From assembly GCF_009938165.1 (NCBI RefSeq), contig NZ_AP019649.1, forward strand, positions 1,674,001 through 1,738,000: a stretch of DNA of 64,000 nucleotides, given 5' to 3'. Positions 18,226 through 26,608 of the stretch are shown here, piece after piece. The translations under genes and the position numbers were made by a program. The DNA comes from Vibrio taketomensis. GTDB taxonomy: Bacteria > Pseudomonadota > Gammaproteobacteria > Enterobacterales > Vibrionaceae. Each line of letters starts with the position of its first letter. Positions within the stretch are counted from its first letter, which is position 1. A model generated the notes under the pieces. The model was given only the letters and a program-made list of their open reading frames with translations. It was not told where the DNA came from and did no database searches.

Positions 18226-19227
18226 ATGTTTTTCAATCAACAATCAGATCGACTAACCCCTACTCATAAATCCTTTCCCAATCAACGAATCCAATCTCTT
18301 TACCGTACATCAGATGAATTACTCAATTTTTCCCAACTCTCTTGGTGGATAATAGATCTTGATGACAATCCCAATGTTTTTTATTGCAATGACACTATGT
18401 GTGATACGTTCGATCTCGACAAACAAGCCTTCTCTCATTCTGTCAAAGATGTTTGCCCTATTGCCGGTGATTACAACTCAAACATTGCTTTGAGTAATAG
18501 TGGCAAAGCTGAACAAATTTTTGATGAATATCAGCAGTTGAAATCCGGTGAGATCGACGAATATTCAAATAGTTTCCCTTATTTCGACCCAAACACTCGT
18601 ATTACTCGTTATTTCTCTAGTCGCGCCAAAGCACTAATAAAAAACTCTCAAGGGAACGCTTCATTACTGTTTGGCATTATCGAACCAGAAGCGCTCAGTG
18701 AAGAGCTCTACAAAATAGCTAAACGTGACGGGCTAACTAACCTTTATAACCGTCGTGAGTTCGATTCAAAATTGTCTTTTCTCCTCAATCTTGCGGTGCG
18801 AGAGGATAAAGAAGTCTCGTTAATTATGTGCGATGTAGACCACTTCAAAGCTTACAACGACGCGTTAGGTCACTGCGCTGGAGATGAATGTTTAATTTCT
18901 GTCGCCGAAGTTATTCGAAATACCTGTAAGCGATCATCTGATATGCCATTTCGCTATGGCGGAGAAGAGTTTGCTGTGATTGTCTATGGTGGAAAACAAC
19001 AAGTGATGTCGCTTGCAGAACGTATTCGTCAGGAAATATTAGCCTGTGAAATCCCCCATCCTGCTGGCTCATTCAGCTATCTTACTATCAGTGTCGGTTG
19101 CTGCACGATAAAACCAACCAAAGAAACCGAGAATCAAGATTTGATTGAGTGTGCGGACCAAGCGCTATACCAAGCCAAAGAAAAAGGGAGAAACCGCAGT
19201 ATCTCCCTCTCAGATGATTGTCGTTAA
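18226..19227 (+). CDS. Diguanylate cyclase (PAS-like + GGDEF)
   Basis: A 333-residue soluble protein. The N-terminal ~150 residues look like a PAS sensor (LLNFSQLSWWIIDLDDNPNV, ALIKNSQGNASLLFGIIEPE). The C-terminal GGDEF domain is complete: RDGLTNLYNRREFD, CDVDHFKAYND, and the active site GGEEF in FRYGGEEFAVIV. The inhibitory I-site RxxD (RSSD) sits five residues before the active site, so product feedback is likely. It should make c-di-GMP from two GTP. No good ribosome site is visible before the ATG. Single gene. Confidence 0.92.
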   Translation: MFFNQQSDRLTPTHKSFPNQRIQSLYRTSDELLNFSQLSWWIIDLDDNPNVFYCNDTMCDTFDLDKQAFSHSVKDVCPIAGDYNSNIALSNSGKAEQIFDEYQQLKSGEIDEYSNSFPYFDPNTRITRYFSSRAKALIKNSQGNASLLFGIIEPEALSEELYKIAKRDGLTNLYNRREFDSKLSFLLNLAVREDKEVSLIMCDVDHFKAYNDALGHCAGDECLISVAEVIRNTCKRSSDMPFRYGGEEFAVIVYGGKQQVMSLAERIRQEILACEIPHPAGSFSYLTISVGCCTIKPTKETENQDLIECADQALYQAKEKGRNRSISLSDDCR

Positions 19228-19251
19228 CGGACAAACGCAATTATCAATACC

Positions 19252-20442
19252 TTAGCCAATTTGCGGTTGTAGCTGAGCTTTCCTCGCTTGGCTCTCTCGG
19301 CTAACGAAATAAGCCATCATAAGCAATGACGTCACAGCTAACATCAATGAGACATAAAATGCTGAATGGTAACTATACATCTCTCCAACAATTCCAACCG
19401 TAGTGCTGGAAATCAACACGGATACATTCAACAAACTCGTAAATAGTGTGGAGGCAGTACCTAATCTGTCCTTCATCATATCTTGCAAGGCAACCATGCC
19501 AATCGTCGCCGTAATTCCGACAAATACGCCATTGAAGACCTGAATCGTGAGCAGTTGCCAAAACTCAGTCACGTTCAACATCGCGATAAAAAACAGACAT
19601 CCGCAAACAAGTGAAGCTGAAAGCAATCTCATCGTGCCAAATCGAGCGGCTAATTTTCCAGCTTTCAGCATGAATGGAATTTCACACAAGGCAGCCATAC
19701 CAAACATATAACCGACCCAACTTGCTGCTACTTTCAATTCTTGCGACAAATAAAGAGGCATCGTAATCACATACAAGTTGTTAGCGCTCAGCATAAACAC
19801 AAGTGCCGCACAAAACAGGACCACCACGCCGCTAATGGGTGCCGGTTTGGCTTTTTCCTGCTTATCTTTGGCTTTTATCACGCTGTTAGGAAGATACAAA
19901 TAACCTAACAATACGGAGAGCAATGTTGCGCCACCAGCTGTCAAAAATGAAACACTAAAACCAAATGAACCTTTAACGATAAAGGCGATTGGCGGACCAA
20001 TCACCCAAGCGATAGCAATGCCCGCTCTCATCACAGATAAGAAGGTTGTACTGTCAGCAATATGCTTATCCGCATATTCGCGCCCAAGCGCAAACAATTG
20101 CCCCATGGCAGCGCCGCTTAACGCGCCAAAAACCATTGAAGAGGCGACAGCCAAATAGTAATCACGAATGACGCTAAAGCTAACAACGGTAATGAAATAA
20201 CACGTCAAAGAACCCAATAAAATCGTTTTACGATTCCAGCCATTATCAGACTTAGCCGCAATAGTTTGTGAAACTATGACCGATGAAATGATCGAAAGGA
20301 CCATAAACACGCTCAACATCATTGGACTCGCACCCAACTCTTCAATAATGAACAAACTTGAAAGCGGATAAAAAAACGAGCTACTAATCCCGTTGACGAA
20401 AGTCATTATCAGGAAAATCCGCGCCTCTTTCGTTTTGAACAT
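19252..20442 (-). CDS. Sugar efflux transporter, SET (SetA-like) MFS family
   Basis: A 396-residue, twelve-helix MFS protein. The SET-family features are the start FLIMTFVNGISSSFFYPLSS, SDNGWNRKTILLGSL in loop 2-3, and FGFSVSFLTAGG. Relatives export glucosides, lactose or sugar phosphate analogues, relieving sugar-phosphate stress. It is divergent from an AraC-family regulator at 20700, its likely controller. Converges with the GGDEF gene with 24 bases between stops and no obvious terminator. Confidence 0.88.
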   Translation of the reverse strand: MFKTKEARIFLIMTFVNGISSSFFYPLSSLFIIEELGASPMMLSVFMVLSIISSVIVSQTIAAKSDNGWNRKTILLGSLTCYFITVVSFSVIRDYYLAVASSMVFGALSGAAMGQLFALGREYADKHIADSTTFLSVMRAGIAIAWVIGPPIAFIVKGSFGFSVSFLTAGGATLLSVLLGYLYLPNSVIKAKDKQEKAKPAPISGVVVLFCAALVFMLSANNLYVITMPLYLSQELKVAASWVGYMFGMAALCEIPFMLKAGKLAARFGTMRLLSASLVCGCLFFIAMLNVTEFWQLLTIQVFNGVFVGITATIGMVALQDMMKDRLGTASTLFTSLLNVSVLISSTTVGIVGEMYSYHSAFYVSLMLAVTSLLMMAYFVSRESQARKAQLQPQIG

Positions 20443-20699
20443 ACTATTCCTCTAAGCTAAATCTGATTCTTTTTAAACTGTGGTAAGTCACTCTGAGACT
20501 GCCGATCAAGTTTTGCGAGAACTCATTGGCAACACGCTTAGTGTAGTAATAATCCGTGGAGATTTATTAATGACTATCCATCAACTAATGATACTTTTCA
20601 TTCATTTGGTCATAATATTTTGACTGAATAAAACACAATCAATATGCTAGCAGAGGAATAGAAAGAACTTTGTACTCGGCGACTGACGGAGCAATTGAA

Positions 20700-21587
20700 A
20701 TGAAACCAACCATTGAAAATGTGTCTAATGAATATGATTTCAACTGGCAGGTGAAAGTGTTTCATTGCCGAGAAAAAAAGGTCGAGTTCACCTGCTCATG
20801 GCATTACCACTCGGAATATGAATTGGTTTTATACCGCGATCCAAACCAAGCCTTTCATGGGCGTTATTTTGCAGGCGACAGCATTGGTGATATTCAAAAT
20901 AATACCATGCTTCTTTATGGACCAGGTTTGCCTCATCTTATCAGCGGCACGATTGATAGTTCCGAGGAACAGAGCCTGATTTCTGTTATCTTGTGGTTTA
21001 AACATCAATGGGTAGAGTCATTGATAAATACGATGCCTGAATTGAAAAACCTACGTCGCTTACTTAGCCGAGCGTCTTATGGGCTCAAATTCAGCCCCGA
21101 AACCGGCGACACCATTTATCAGTTATTGGCAGACAATCATTTGCGTGACAAACACCACCAAATAGTTAACGTATTACAAGCATTATGTGCCTTAGCCGAT
21201 GATAACGGTTCCCAGAAATTATCTACCAATGCCTATGGTCTGCACGATATGGATATGGATGACGAATCAACCCGCCGTGTTGAACAAGCCAGACACTTCA
21301 TCGAGCGCAACTATGCCAAGCCGATCAAACTGAACGATCTTTGCTTATCTCTGCACATTAGCGAAAGTTCTGCTTACCGCTTATTTGAGCGCCATTTTCT
21401 TGAGACTTTTTCTGAGCATTTAAAGCGATTCCGCATTGGTAAAGCGTGTGAAATGTTACTGAATTCTGAACTATCGATAGCGGTAGTTGCGGAGCAGACA
21501 GGCTTCAACAATCTTTCCAACTTTAATCGTCAGTTTAAAAGTGTCAAAGGCGCGACCCCCTCGCAGTTTCGTGCTCGATATCTGTAG
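20700..21587 (+). CDS. AraC-family transcriptional regulator
   Basis: A 295-residue regulator. The N-terminal cupin-like ligand domain begins at FTCSWHYHSEYELVLY and continues to DIQNNTMLLYGPGLPHLISG. The C-terminal ~100 residues hold two helix-turn-helices (LNDLCLSLHISESSAYRLFE and IAVVAEQTGFNNLSNFNRQF, ending KGATPSQFRARYL). I choose the ATG at 20700, with GGAG 9 bases upstream, over a TTG at 20670. The cupin and divergent sugar exporter suggest control by a carbohydrate. Confidence 0.9.
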   Translation: MKPTIENVSNEYDFNWQVKVFHCREKKVEFTCSWHYHSEYELVLYRDPNQAFHGRYFAGDSIGDIQNNTMLLYGPGLPHLISGTIDSSEEQSLISVILWFKHQWVESLINTMPELKNLRRLLSRASYGLKFSPETGDTIYQLLADNHLRDKHHQIVNVLQALCALADDNGSQKLSTNAYGLHDMDMDDESTRRVEQARHFIERNYAKPIKLNDLCLSLHISESSAYRLFERHFLETFSEHLKRFRIGKACEMLLNSELSIAVVAEQTGFNNLSNFNRQFKSVKGATPSQFRARYL

Positions 21588-21596
21588 CCAGCAAGA

Positions 21597-22856
21597 TTAA
21601 CGAATCACCAACACTTGCCCATCACTGTAATAGTCATGATTATTGTCTAGTACAATCGGCGATTGCATCGCTAGTAATTCAACTTGATAGCTGGATGACT
21701 CTTGTTGAACTTGGCTGGCAAATCTGTCACGTTCGGAATCGACATTCGGATCCACACGATGTAATACGGTCACGATGCCACTGTAAGGGGTCAGTGTTAA
21801 ACCGTCGTCATAACTGATCGCCCCAAGCCATATGGCTTGCTGGCTCTCACTATCCAAGCCCGCTTGCCACCATCGAATATGACTACGTTTCATCAAATCA
21901 CCGGGCAATTGAAATGCCATTTGCTGGGGTTGATTATTCCAAAACAAATCGGATACCGGTGGTGTTTTCTGTTTGAGTAACAGCAAATAGTCCTTGAGAT
22001 CGATCTCATGACGAGAGAAGGTTTGGTTTTCAATCCAACCTAGTGCTTCCATGAGATTACGCGGGTTATCACCGATGTAGAGAACATTCATTGCCTGAGC
22101 ATCAAACACATTCGACACACCGGGATAAACTTTATAGTTCAATTGTTGCGCCTCATTCAGGCTCAAATGAGGCAAATGATCGTCTTCTGGTGGCAAAAAA
22201 TCGTCAGAATAATAGAAGAAGTGATTATAGTTCGCCCACCCCATCGCCAGCATAAATACCGCCAGGCTTTTAGTTGCCAATAAACGCCACCCTCGCTTAC
22301 GCCCAACGTAATAAAAGCCGATTGTCATAACCAAAGCGATAACGCTTAACTTATGCTCTGATAAGATCACACTAACCTGATTAAGCCAAGCGATGTTTTC
22401 AACGCCATAACCAAGAGCGTAACCCCAACAAACAAACTGGCCTGCACCCAACACCAATCCGATGGCACTGAAAAGCGTAAATCGTGACCATGTAATTTTA
22501 TGGCTACCTGCCATAAATGGTACAACCCAAGCAATAGGGCCAAGTAAACGCGCAAAGATCAGTACATAATTGCCTTTCTTATGCATCAACAATCGGCAAC
22601 GCGCGATAATTCGGCGTGTTTTTGGCTTCCAAGACACTAACTTCTTTTGCGTAGGCCTCCCAAAATAGCGGCCAATCCAATAACTCATTTGATCGCCAAG
22701 AAAACCACCAAGCAATACCGCGACGACGCCAAGCCACATGCCTTGCTGCAATTGATAACCGGCAGCGAGTAAAAACGGTTCTCCAGGAACAAATAAATTC
22801 GGCCCGATCAGGGCATCCAGCAATGCCCCGAAAAATAAGCTCATTCCGTCAAACAT
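21597..22856 (-). CDS. DedA-family membrane protein fused to a LssY-like C-terminal domain
   Basis: A 419-residue fusion. Residues 1-170 are a DedA/SNARE-associated domain (FVPGEPFLLAAGYQLQQGMW, GGFLGDQMSYWIGRYFGR, FARLLGPIAWVVPFMAGSHK), a family of undecaprenyl-phosphate or phospholipid flippases. After two more helices, residues ~225-419 resemble the LssY C-terminal domain (MNVLYIGDNPRNLMEALGW, DLFWNNQPQQMAFQLPGD, RSHIRWWQAGLD). The ATG at 22856 (ribosome site AAGGA) is preferred to TTG 22862. It starts 17 bases after the glycosyltransferase stop, so the two form an operon. A joint role in moving or modifying lipid-linked sugars is inferred. Confidence 0.85.
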   Translation of the reverse strand: MFDGMSLFFGALLDALIGPNLFVPGEPFLLAAGYQLQQGMWLGVVAVLLGGFLGDQMSYWIGRYFGRPTQKKLVSWKPKTRRIIARCRLLMHKKGNYVLIFARLLGPIAWVVPFMAGSHKITWSRFTLFSAIGLVLGAGQFVCWGYALGYGVENIAWLNQVSVILSEHKLSVIALVMTIGFYYVGRKRGWRLLATKSLAVFMLAMGWANYNHFFYYSDDFLPPEDDHLPHLSLNEAQQLNYKVYPGVSNVFDAQAMNVLYIGDNPRNLMEALGWIENQTFSRHEIDLKDYLLLLKQKTPPVSDLFWNNQPQQMAFQLPGDLMKRSHIRWWQAGLDSESQQAIWLGAISYDDGLTLTPYSGIVTVLHRVDPNVDSERDRFASQVQQESSSYQVELLAMQSPIVLDNNHDYYSDGQVLVIR

Positions 22857-22873
22857 GTTCAATCCTTACGTGT

Positions 22874-23602
22874 CTATCGTTGCTCGTAATGACCGAACTT
22901 GTACTCCATTTCGTTGTTGCGCATTTCACCAAAAAATAAGCGGCGCAGGTTCGCTTTAAAATAAGTCAGCCCCATGGTAAACAGGCCATCTTGGTCCAAT
23001 CGTCGAGGGTCGAAAGCAAACGTCATTGGTAAGAAGCGAAAACGCCATCTTTTACTCGCACGTTTTACGTAATCGCAGTCTTCACACAAGCTGATCTGTT
23101 CGTCAAAACCACCAATTTCATTGTGTGCTCGTCGAGTAGAAAAAATGCAGGCACCCACCGCGGTAGGGAATGTATATTGAGTAATAAACAACCCGAGATT
23201 AAACAAGCCATAGCCCAATTTGTGCATCAGCGGTAGCTGATTTGCTCCCATATATACACCCGCTATTTCTAATTGTTTCTGCTCAAGTTGCGTTAATGCA
23301 TTGGTGAGAAATGTCGGTTCAAGACGCACATCCGCATCCAGAAACAAAATGCGCTCGTACTGAGCCATGGATGCGCCGGTGTTACGACCAAGACTAACGC
23401 CACGCTTGTCCATTTTATGTATAGTCAGCTTTGGCAGTGATGCTTGATATGCGCTTGCCACTTGGCGTGTCTGATCCTCACTATTTGAGTCAACCAAAAT
23501 CACTTCAAATTCTTGATGCGTTTGTTTAGAAAGGTCTTCAAGCAAACGGCCAATGCGCTTTTCTTCATTTAAGGTAATCACTACAATACTTACTGGTTCC
23601 AT
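22874..23602 (-). CDS. Family 2 glycosyltransferase
   Basis: A 242-residue GT-A fold enzyme. The nucleotide-sugar site shows VSIVVITLNEEKRIGRLLED, LVDSNSEDQT, and the metal-binding DxD as FLDADVR; a possible acceptor/base region is GGFDEQISLCEDCDYVKRAS. There are no transmembrane anchors except a weak hydrophobic patch (YGLFNLGLFITQY). It would transfer a sugar to a lipid or glycan at the inner membrane. First gene of an operon with the DedA-LssY fusion. GGGAGA precedes the ATG. Confidence 0.9.
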   Translation of the reverse strand: MEPVSIVVITLNEEKRIGRLLEDLSKQTHQEFEVILVDSNSEDQTRQVASAYQASLPKLTIHKMDKRGVSLGRNTGASMAQYERILFLDADVRLEPTFLTNALTQLEQKQLEIAGVYMGANQLPLMHKLGYGLFNLGLFITQYTFPTAVGACIFSTRRAHNEIGGFDEQISLCEDCDYVKRASKRWRFRFLPMTFAFDPRRLDQDGLFTMGLTYFKANLRRLFFGEMRNNEMEYKFGHYEQR

Positions 23603-23932
23603 TTTATTCTCCCATCTCTTCTCAGCGAATATGGAACTAGCTTAATCATCACTAACTTAACTTATGGTGAGCTTTTTATTCACTTAGCGTTAATCTTCAG
23701 GCTATTAGCTAAGAAGCAGACGATAGCACCTAGTTTCTGCTCGGTAAGTGAAAAAGGGGCTGGAATGCTTATAAACCCAGCATACGAAAGGGAAAAGTAT
23801 TGCTCTCAGCCACATACGGTGGTAGTATCCGCGCTCGCTGTTAGAGTAACTACCAATTACTCATCAGCGTTTAGCACGATATGAGGTCGCATCATATCGT
23901 GGATTCAATACTTATTTTACGAGAGTAATACT
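23603..23932 (+). promoter_or_regulatory. Structured leader region upstream of rplY
   Basis: This gene-free stretch has two hairpins near rplY: GGTAGT(23821)/ACTACC(23854), and a perfect 10-bp stem CACGATATGA (23875-23884) / TCATATCGTG (23892-23901) with a 7-base loop, 32 bases before the ATG. L25 leaders that autoregulate rplY have been proposed in gammaproteobacteria; this may be one. The upstream 200 bases show nothing else I can name. Confidence 0.5.
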
Positions 23933-24211
23933 ATGAAATTTGAAGCAGTAGTACGTACTGAACTAGGTAAAGGTGCGAGCCGCCGCCTACGTCACGCTGG
24001 TAAATTCCCTGCTATCGTTTACGGTGGTTCTGAAGCTCCAGTATCAATCGTTCTTAACCACAACGACATCGTTAACCAAATGGACAAGCCTGAGTTCTAC
24101 GAAGGTATCGTTCTAGTTATCGACGGTGCTGAAGTGAAAGTTAAGCCACAAGACGTTCAACGTCACGCTTACAAGCCAAAAGTTGAGCACATGGACTTCA
24201 TCCGTATCTAA
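23933..24211 (+). CDS. rplY: 50S ribosomal protein L25
   Basis: A 92-residue 5S rRNA-binding protein of the large subunit, the short (non-CTC) form, matching E. coli L25 (94). The start [20 protein letters not shown] and [11 protein letters not shown] at the end are diagnostic. Codon use is strongly biased to preferred codons (GGT, CGT, AAC, CTA), as expected of a highly expressed gene. It stands alone behind a structured leader and ahead of a 12-bp hairpin. Confidence 0.97.
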   Translation: MKFEAVVRTELGKGASRRLRHAGKFPAIVYGGSEAPVSIVLNHNDIVNQMDKPEFYEGIVLVIDGAEVKVKPQDVQRHAYKPKVEHMDFIRI

Positions 24212-24297
24212 TTCCTCTACCTAGGAATTAAACGGATATAATCCAAACCTTTTGCATAAAGATTATCGGATTTACCACCCGAGACATCTAAAAATTC

Positions 24298-24330
24298 GAA
24301 ACCCCAGAGATTTACCACCTCTGGGGTTTC
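24298..24330 (+). terminator. Hairpin after rplY
   Basis: A perfect 12-bp stem (GAAACCCCAGAG / CTCTGGGGTTTC) with a 9-base loop, about 90 bases past the stop. The T-run is part of the stem and little follows it, so termination efficiency is uncertain. Confidence 0.65.
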
Positions 24331-24423
24331 ACCGTTCAAACCATAAACACTTCAAATCTTTGCCCGGCTAATTATCAATCCATTCTTACGGAACTAAGCA
24401 CCCTGCGTGAATTGGATATACGT

Positions 24424-24783
24424 TTACACCACAGCCTGACTACGCAGACGAGCAAAATAGTCAGGATATCGATTACGAATATAACGCTGCTGCTCCACCA
24501 TATCTTTAAAACTAGGGCCGACACTTAACTGCAAAATTACTTCGTTGCGATCAAAACGGAGAATACGCCCTTTAACGTCCACCTTACTGTCGAGACCTAA
24601 ACTCAAGGTGCCAGTCAAGGTTAAACCTCTATATAAGCTTGTCGTATTATTCATCACAATACGAATGCCTTTTTCGGATATTTCGCTTACGTGGAACAAC
24701 TCATCATCGATACGCACGATCGGCATTGCACGACGAGGATACCTCAATCGGTAATACTGACGTTTTTGTACCATATCATCCAT
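24424..24783 (-). CDS. PilZ-domain protein
   Basis: A 119-residue single-domain PilZ protein, a probable c-di-GMP effector. The arginine motif is RQYYR at residues 8-12. The second motif, normally (D/N)xSxxG, reads SEISEKG, with Ser in place of Asp/Asn, so binding may be altered. A long C-terminal helix (FKDMVEQQRYIRNRYPDYFA) follows. The ATG at 24783 has AGGAA upstream. Head-to-head with rarD. Confidence 0.85.
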   Translation of the reverse strand: MDDMVQKRQYYRLRYPRRAMPIVRIDDELFHVSEISEKGIRIVMNNTTSLYRGLTLTGTLSLGLDSKVDVKGRILRFDRNEVILQLSVGPSFKDMVEQQRYIRNRYPDYFARLRSQAVV

Positions 24784-25020
24784 GTTGGAAGTTCCTTTTG
24801 TTCTTTATTCTCATTTGGCTTCATTATAACTATCGGCTCTAGAAAACCAATCTTTAGCATAGGATTCGCGATATACATCGGTGAAATCGACGCCACATAA
24901 ACATTAACCTATCGCCATAAAATTATTCTTCTGTCGGCGCAAAAATCAATTGCTGTACTTTATACGGTATATATCTAGAATTGCCAGCTACTCTACTCTC
25001 AAAATTACAATCTATATAAA

Positions 25021-25911
25021 ATGAATAACACTCGCTTTGGCAATGCCATGGCCGCATTATCGTTTGCTGTTTGGGGGCTTTTGCCGCTTTACTATCAATT
25101 CTTACCGAACGCAGCAATGGATGAGCTTTTGGCTTTTCGACTTATCGCATCTGTACCTTTTGCAGCATTGATGGTCATTTTTCTTCAGCATAAATCGATA
25201 AATCTGCGCGAAATATTGGCCGACAAACGATCTTTCTGTATGGCGTTTATCGCCAGTAGCTTAATGTGCGTATCGTGGACAGCTTTTACTTGGGCAATGA
25301 CTAACGACCGAGTGATTGATGCGAGCCTGGGTTTCTTTATCAGCCCACTAACGATGGCGGCTTTAGGTGTATTCTTGTTGGGTGAACACCTAAGCATGGG
25401 GAAAAAAATTGCATTAACACTGGCTGGTACAGGGTTGCTCTATCAAGTAATACAATATGGTGAAATACCCTATATCGCTTTGACGATGGCGGTTTTCTTT
25501 ACTCTATATGGCTATTTCAAAAAGAAAATTAACTATGACTGGGCAACATGTCTGTTTGTCGAAGTGTTGGTTCTAACGCCTTTTGCTATCGCTTATCTGA
25601 TATACAAGCAATATACCGTAGGAGCCGTATCCTTTGATTCCGGTTGGCAAACTACCTTGCTTTATATTGGTTCAGCACCCGTCACTCTACTCCCACTGAT
25701 TTTTTATTCCATGGCCATTCGTATGACTACCATGTCTAATGTGGCATTAACTCAGTACATTGAACCGAGTATCCAATTCCTACTCGCCGTGTTCGTATTT
25801 GGTGAGATGTTTGATGAAGTGAAACTGATTAGTTTCAGTCTGATCTGGGCAGGCTTACTATTCACCATCATTGAAACTCTCGGCAAACGCCGCCCATTGG
25901 CTAAGCCATAG
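25021..25911 (+). CDS. rarD: RarD-family EamA transporter
   Basis: A 296-residue, ten-helix inner-membrane protein of the DMT superfamily, RarD group (chloramphenicol-sensitive protein family). The start FGNAMAALSFAVWGLLPLYY, then ASLGFFISPLTMAALGVFLL, GSAPVTLLPLIFYSMAIRMT and LTQYIEPSIQFLLAVFVFGE are characteristic. A role in small-molecule export is assumed and the substrate is unknown. It ends in a strong terminator shared with the convergent SOS-box gene. Confidence 0.88.
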   Translation: MNNTRFGNAMAALSFAVWGLLPLYYQFLPNAAMDELLAFRLIASVPFAALMVIFLQHKSINLREILADKRSFCMAFIASSLMCVSWTAFTWAMTNDRVIDASLGFFISPLTMAALGVFLLGEHLSMGKKIALTLAGTGLLYQVIQYGEIPYIALTMAVFFTLYGYFKKKINYDWATCLFVEVLVLTPFAIAYLIYKQYTVGAVSFDSGWQTTLLYIGSAPVTLLPLIFYSMAIRMTTMSNVALTQYIEPSIQFLLAVFVFGEMFDEVKLISFSLIWAGLLFTIIETLGKRRPLAKP

Positions 25912-25927
25912 TGACATTGAAATATTA

Positions 25928-25957
25928 AAGCCAAGGTTCTAAACCTTGGCTTTTTTA
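25928..25957 (+). terminator. Terminator after rarD
   Basis: An 11-bp stem (AAGCCAAGGTT / AACCTTGGCTT) with a 3-base loop followed by TTTT. Confidence 0.9.
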
Positions 25958-26000
25958 TCATGAAATACGGGATGCTTTTATGCAAAGCACCATAGACTCA

Positions 26001-26225
26001 TCAATGTTCTCTTCCCGAAGGGTTAGAAGCAAACTCTACTTGTTGATAAATATCTGAGAGTTTCTTTGGTTTTTTATCACTCACGCGTTTTTTTGATGCA
26101 GACATTGTTTTGCTCGATTGATTCGTCAACGCTTGTTGGTGAGCTTTAGCCGATTGAATAAACTCTGGGTTCGCCATTGCTTGTTGGCGTGCACGATTTA
26201 CGCGTTCTAATGTTTCCCACAACAT
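26001..26225 (-). CDS. Small basic protein with LexA-box promoter (putative SOS gene)
   Basis: A 74-residue soluble, basic protein, MLWETLERVNRARQQAMANP at the start, then a Gln/Ala/Lys-rich middle (SASKKRVSDKKPKKLSDIYQ) and an end of FASNPSGREH. The ribosome site is very strong (GGAGGTGGAG). Two LexA-type operators lie 25-40 and 71-90 bases upstream of the ATG. I recognise no family. Small SOS genes elsewhere encode division inhibitors, RecA modulators or toxins; this protein has no membrane segment, which argues against a TisB-like pore. Assignment as a gene rests on ribosome site, operators and position, so is fairly firm; function is open. Confidence 0.75.
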   Translation of the reverse strand: MLWETLERVNRARQQAMANPEFIQSAKAHQQALTNQSSKTMSASKKRVSDKKPKKLSDIYQQVEFASNPSGREH

Positions 26226-26249
26226 ACTCCACCTCCTGAATAATAACTA

Positions 26250-26265
26250 CTGTTTATAAATACAG
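26250..26265 (-). promoter_or_regulatory. LexA (SOS) box 1
   Basis: CTGTTTATAAATACAG matches the LexA consensus CTG-N10-CAG with an AT-rich centre and full CTGT/ACAG arms. Its near edge is 25 bases upstream of the small gene's ATG, where it would cover the promoter. Confidence 0.8.
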
Positions 26266-26295
26266 GATAAGTTATGGAGGTGGAATGTCAAGAAA

Positions 26296-26315
26296 TACTG
26301 TATATAAAATCAGTA
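26296..26315 (-). promoter_or_regulatory. LexA (SOS) box 2
   Basis: TACTGTATATAAAATCAGTA carries full TACTG/CAGTA arms of the E. coli consensus and a (TA)-rich centre. With box 1, 46 bases away, it forms a tandem operator, as at strongly repressed SOS genes. Confidence 0.82.
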
Positions 26316-26608
26316 TCAATCCTGTATTTACTATTAATTGCTGACAAATCCACCACCCATTCAACACTATTCAACGTGTCATAATTCAATCAATGTAACG
26401 GACGTTCTGTTACATCAAATAAATCATATTAATTTTAACTAGTTATGGATGAAACACGGAGCGATGTCTCAACATTTAAACATGGTTGTGAATTAGATCG
26501 AATATCGATTTTATTAAAGTCCCCAAATCGTCCATACATGATAATGTTTTAATCTACTCGAATTGTTCGAAGCCTGTGTATCGGGGGGTAAAGTGCCAAA
26601 GGTGCTAC
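26316..26608. other. Gene-free region upstream of GGDEF-EAL gene
   Basis: About 290 AT-rich bases between the LexA boxes and the GGDEF-EAL start. I see no hairpin terminator, reading frame or recognisable operator here; it presumably holds the promoter of the GGDEF-EAL gene. Confidence 0.4.
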
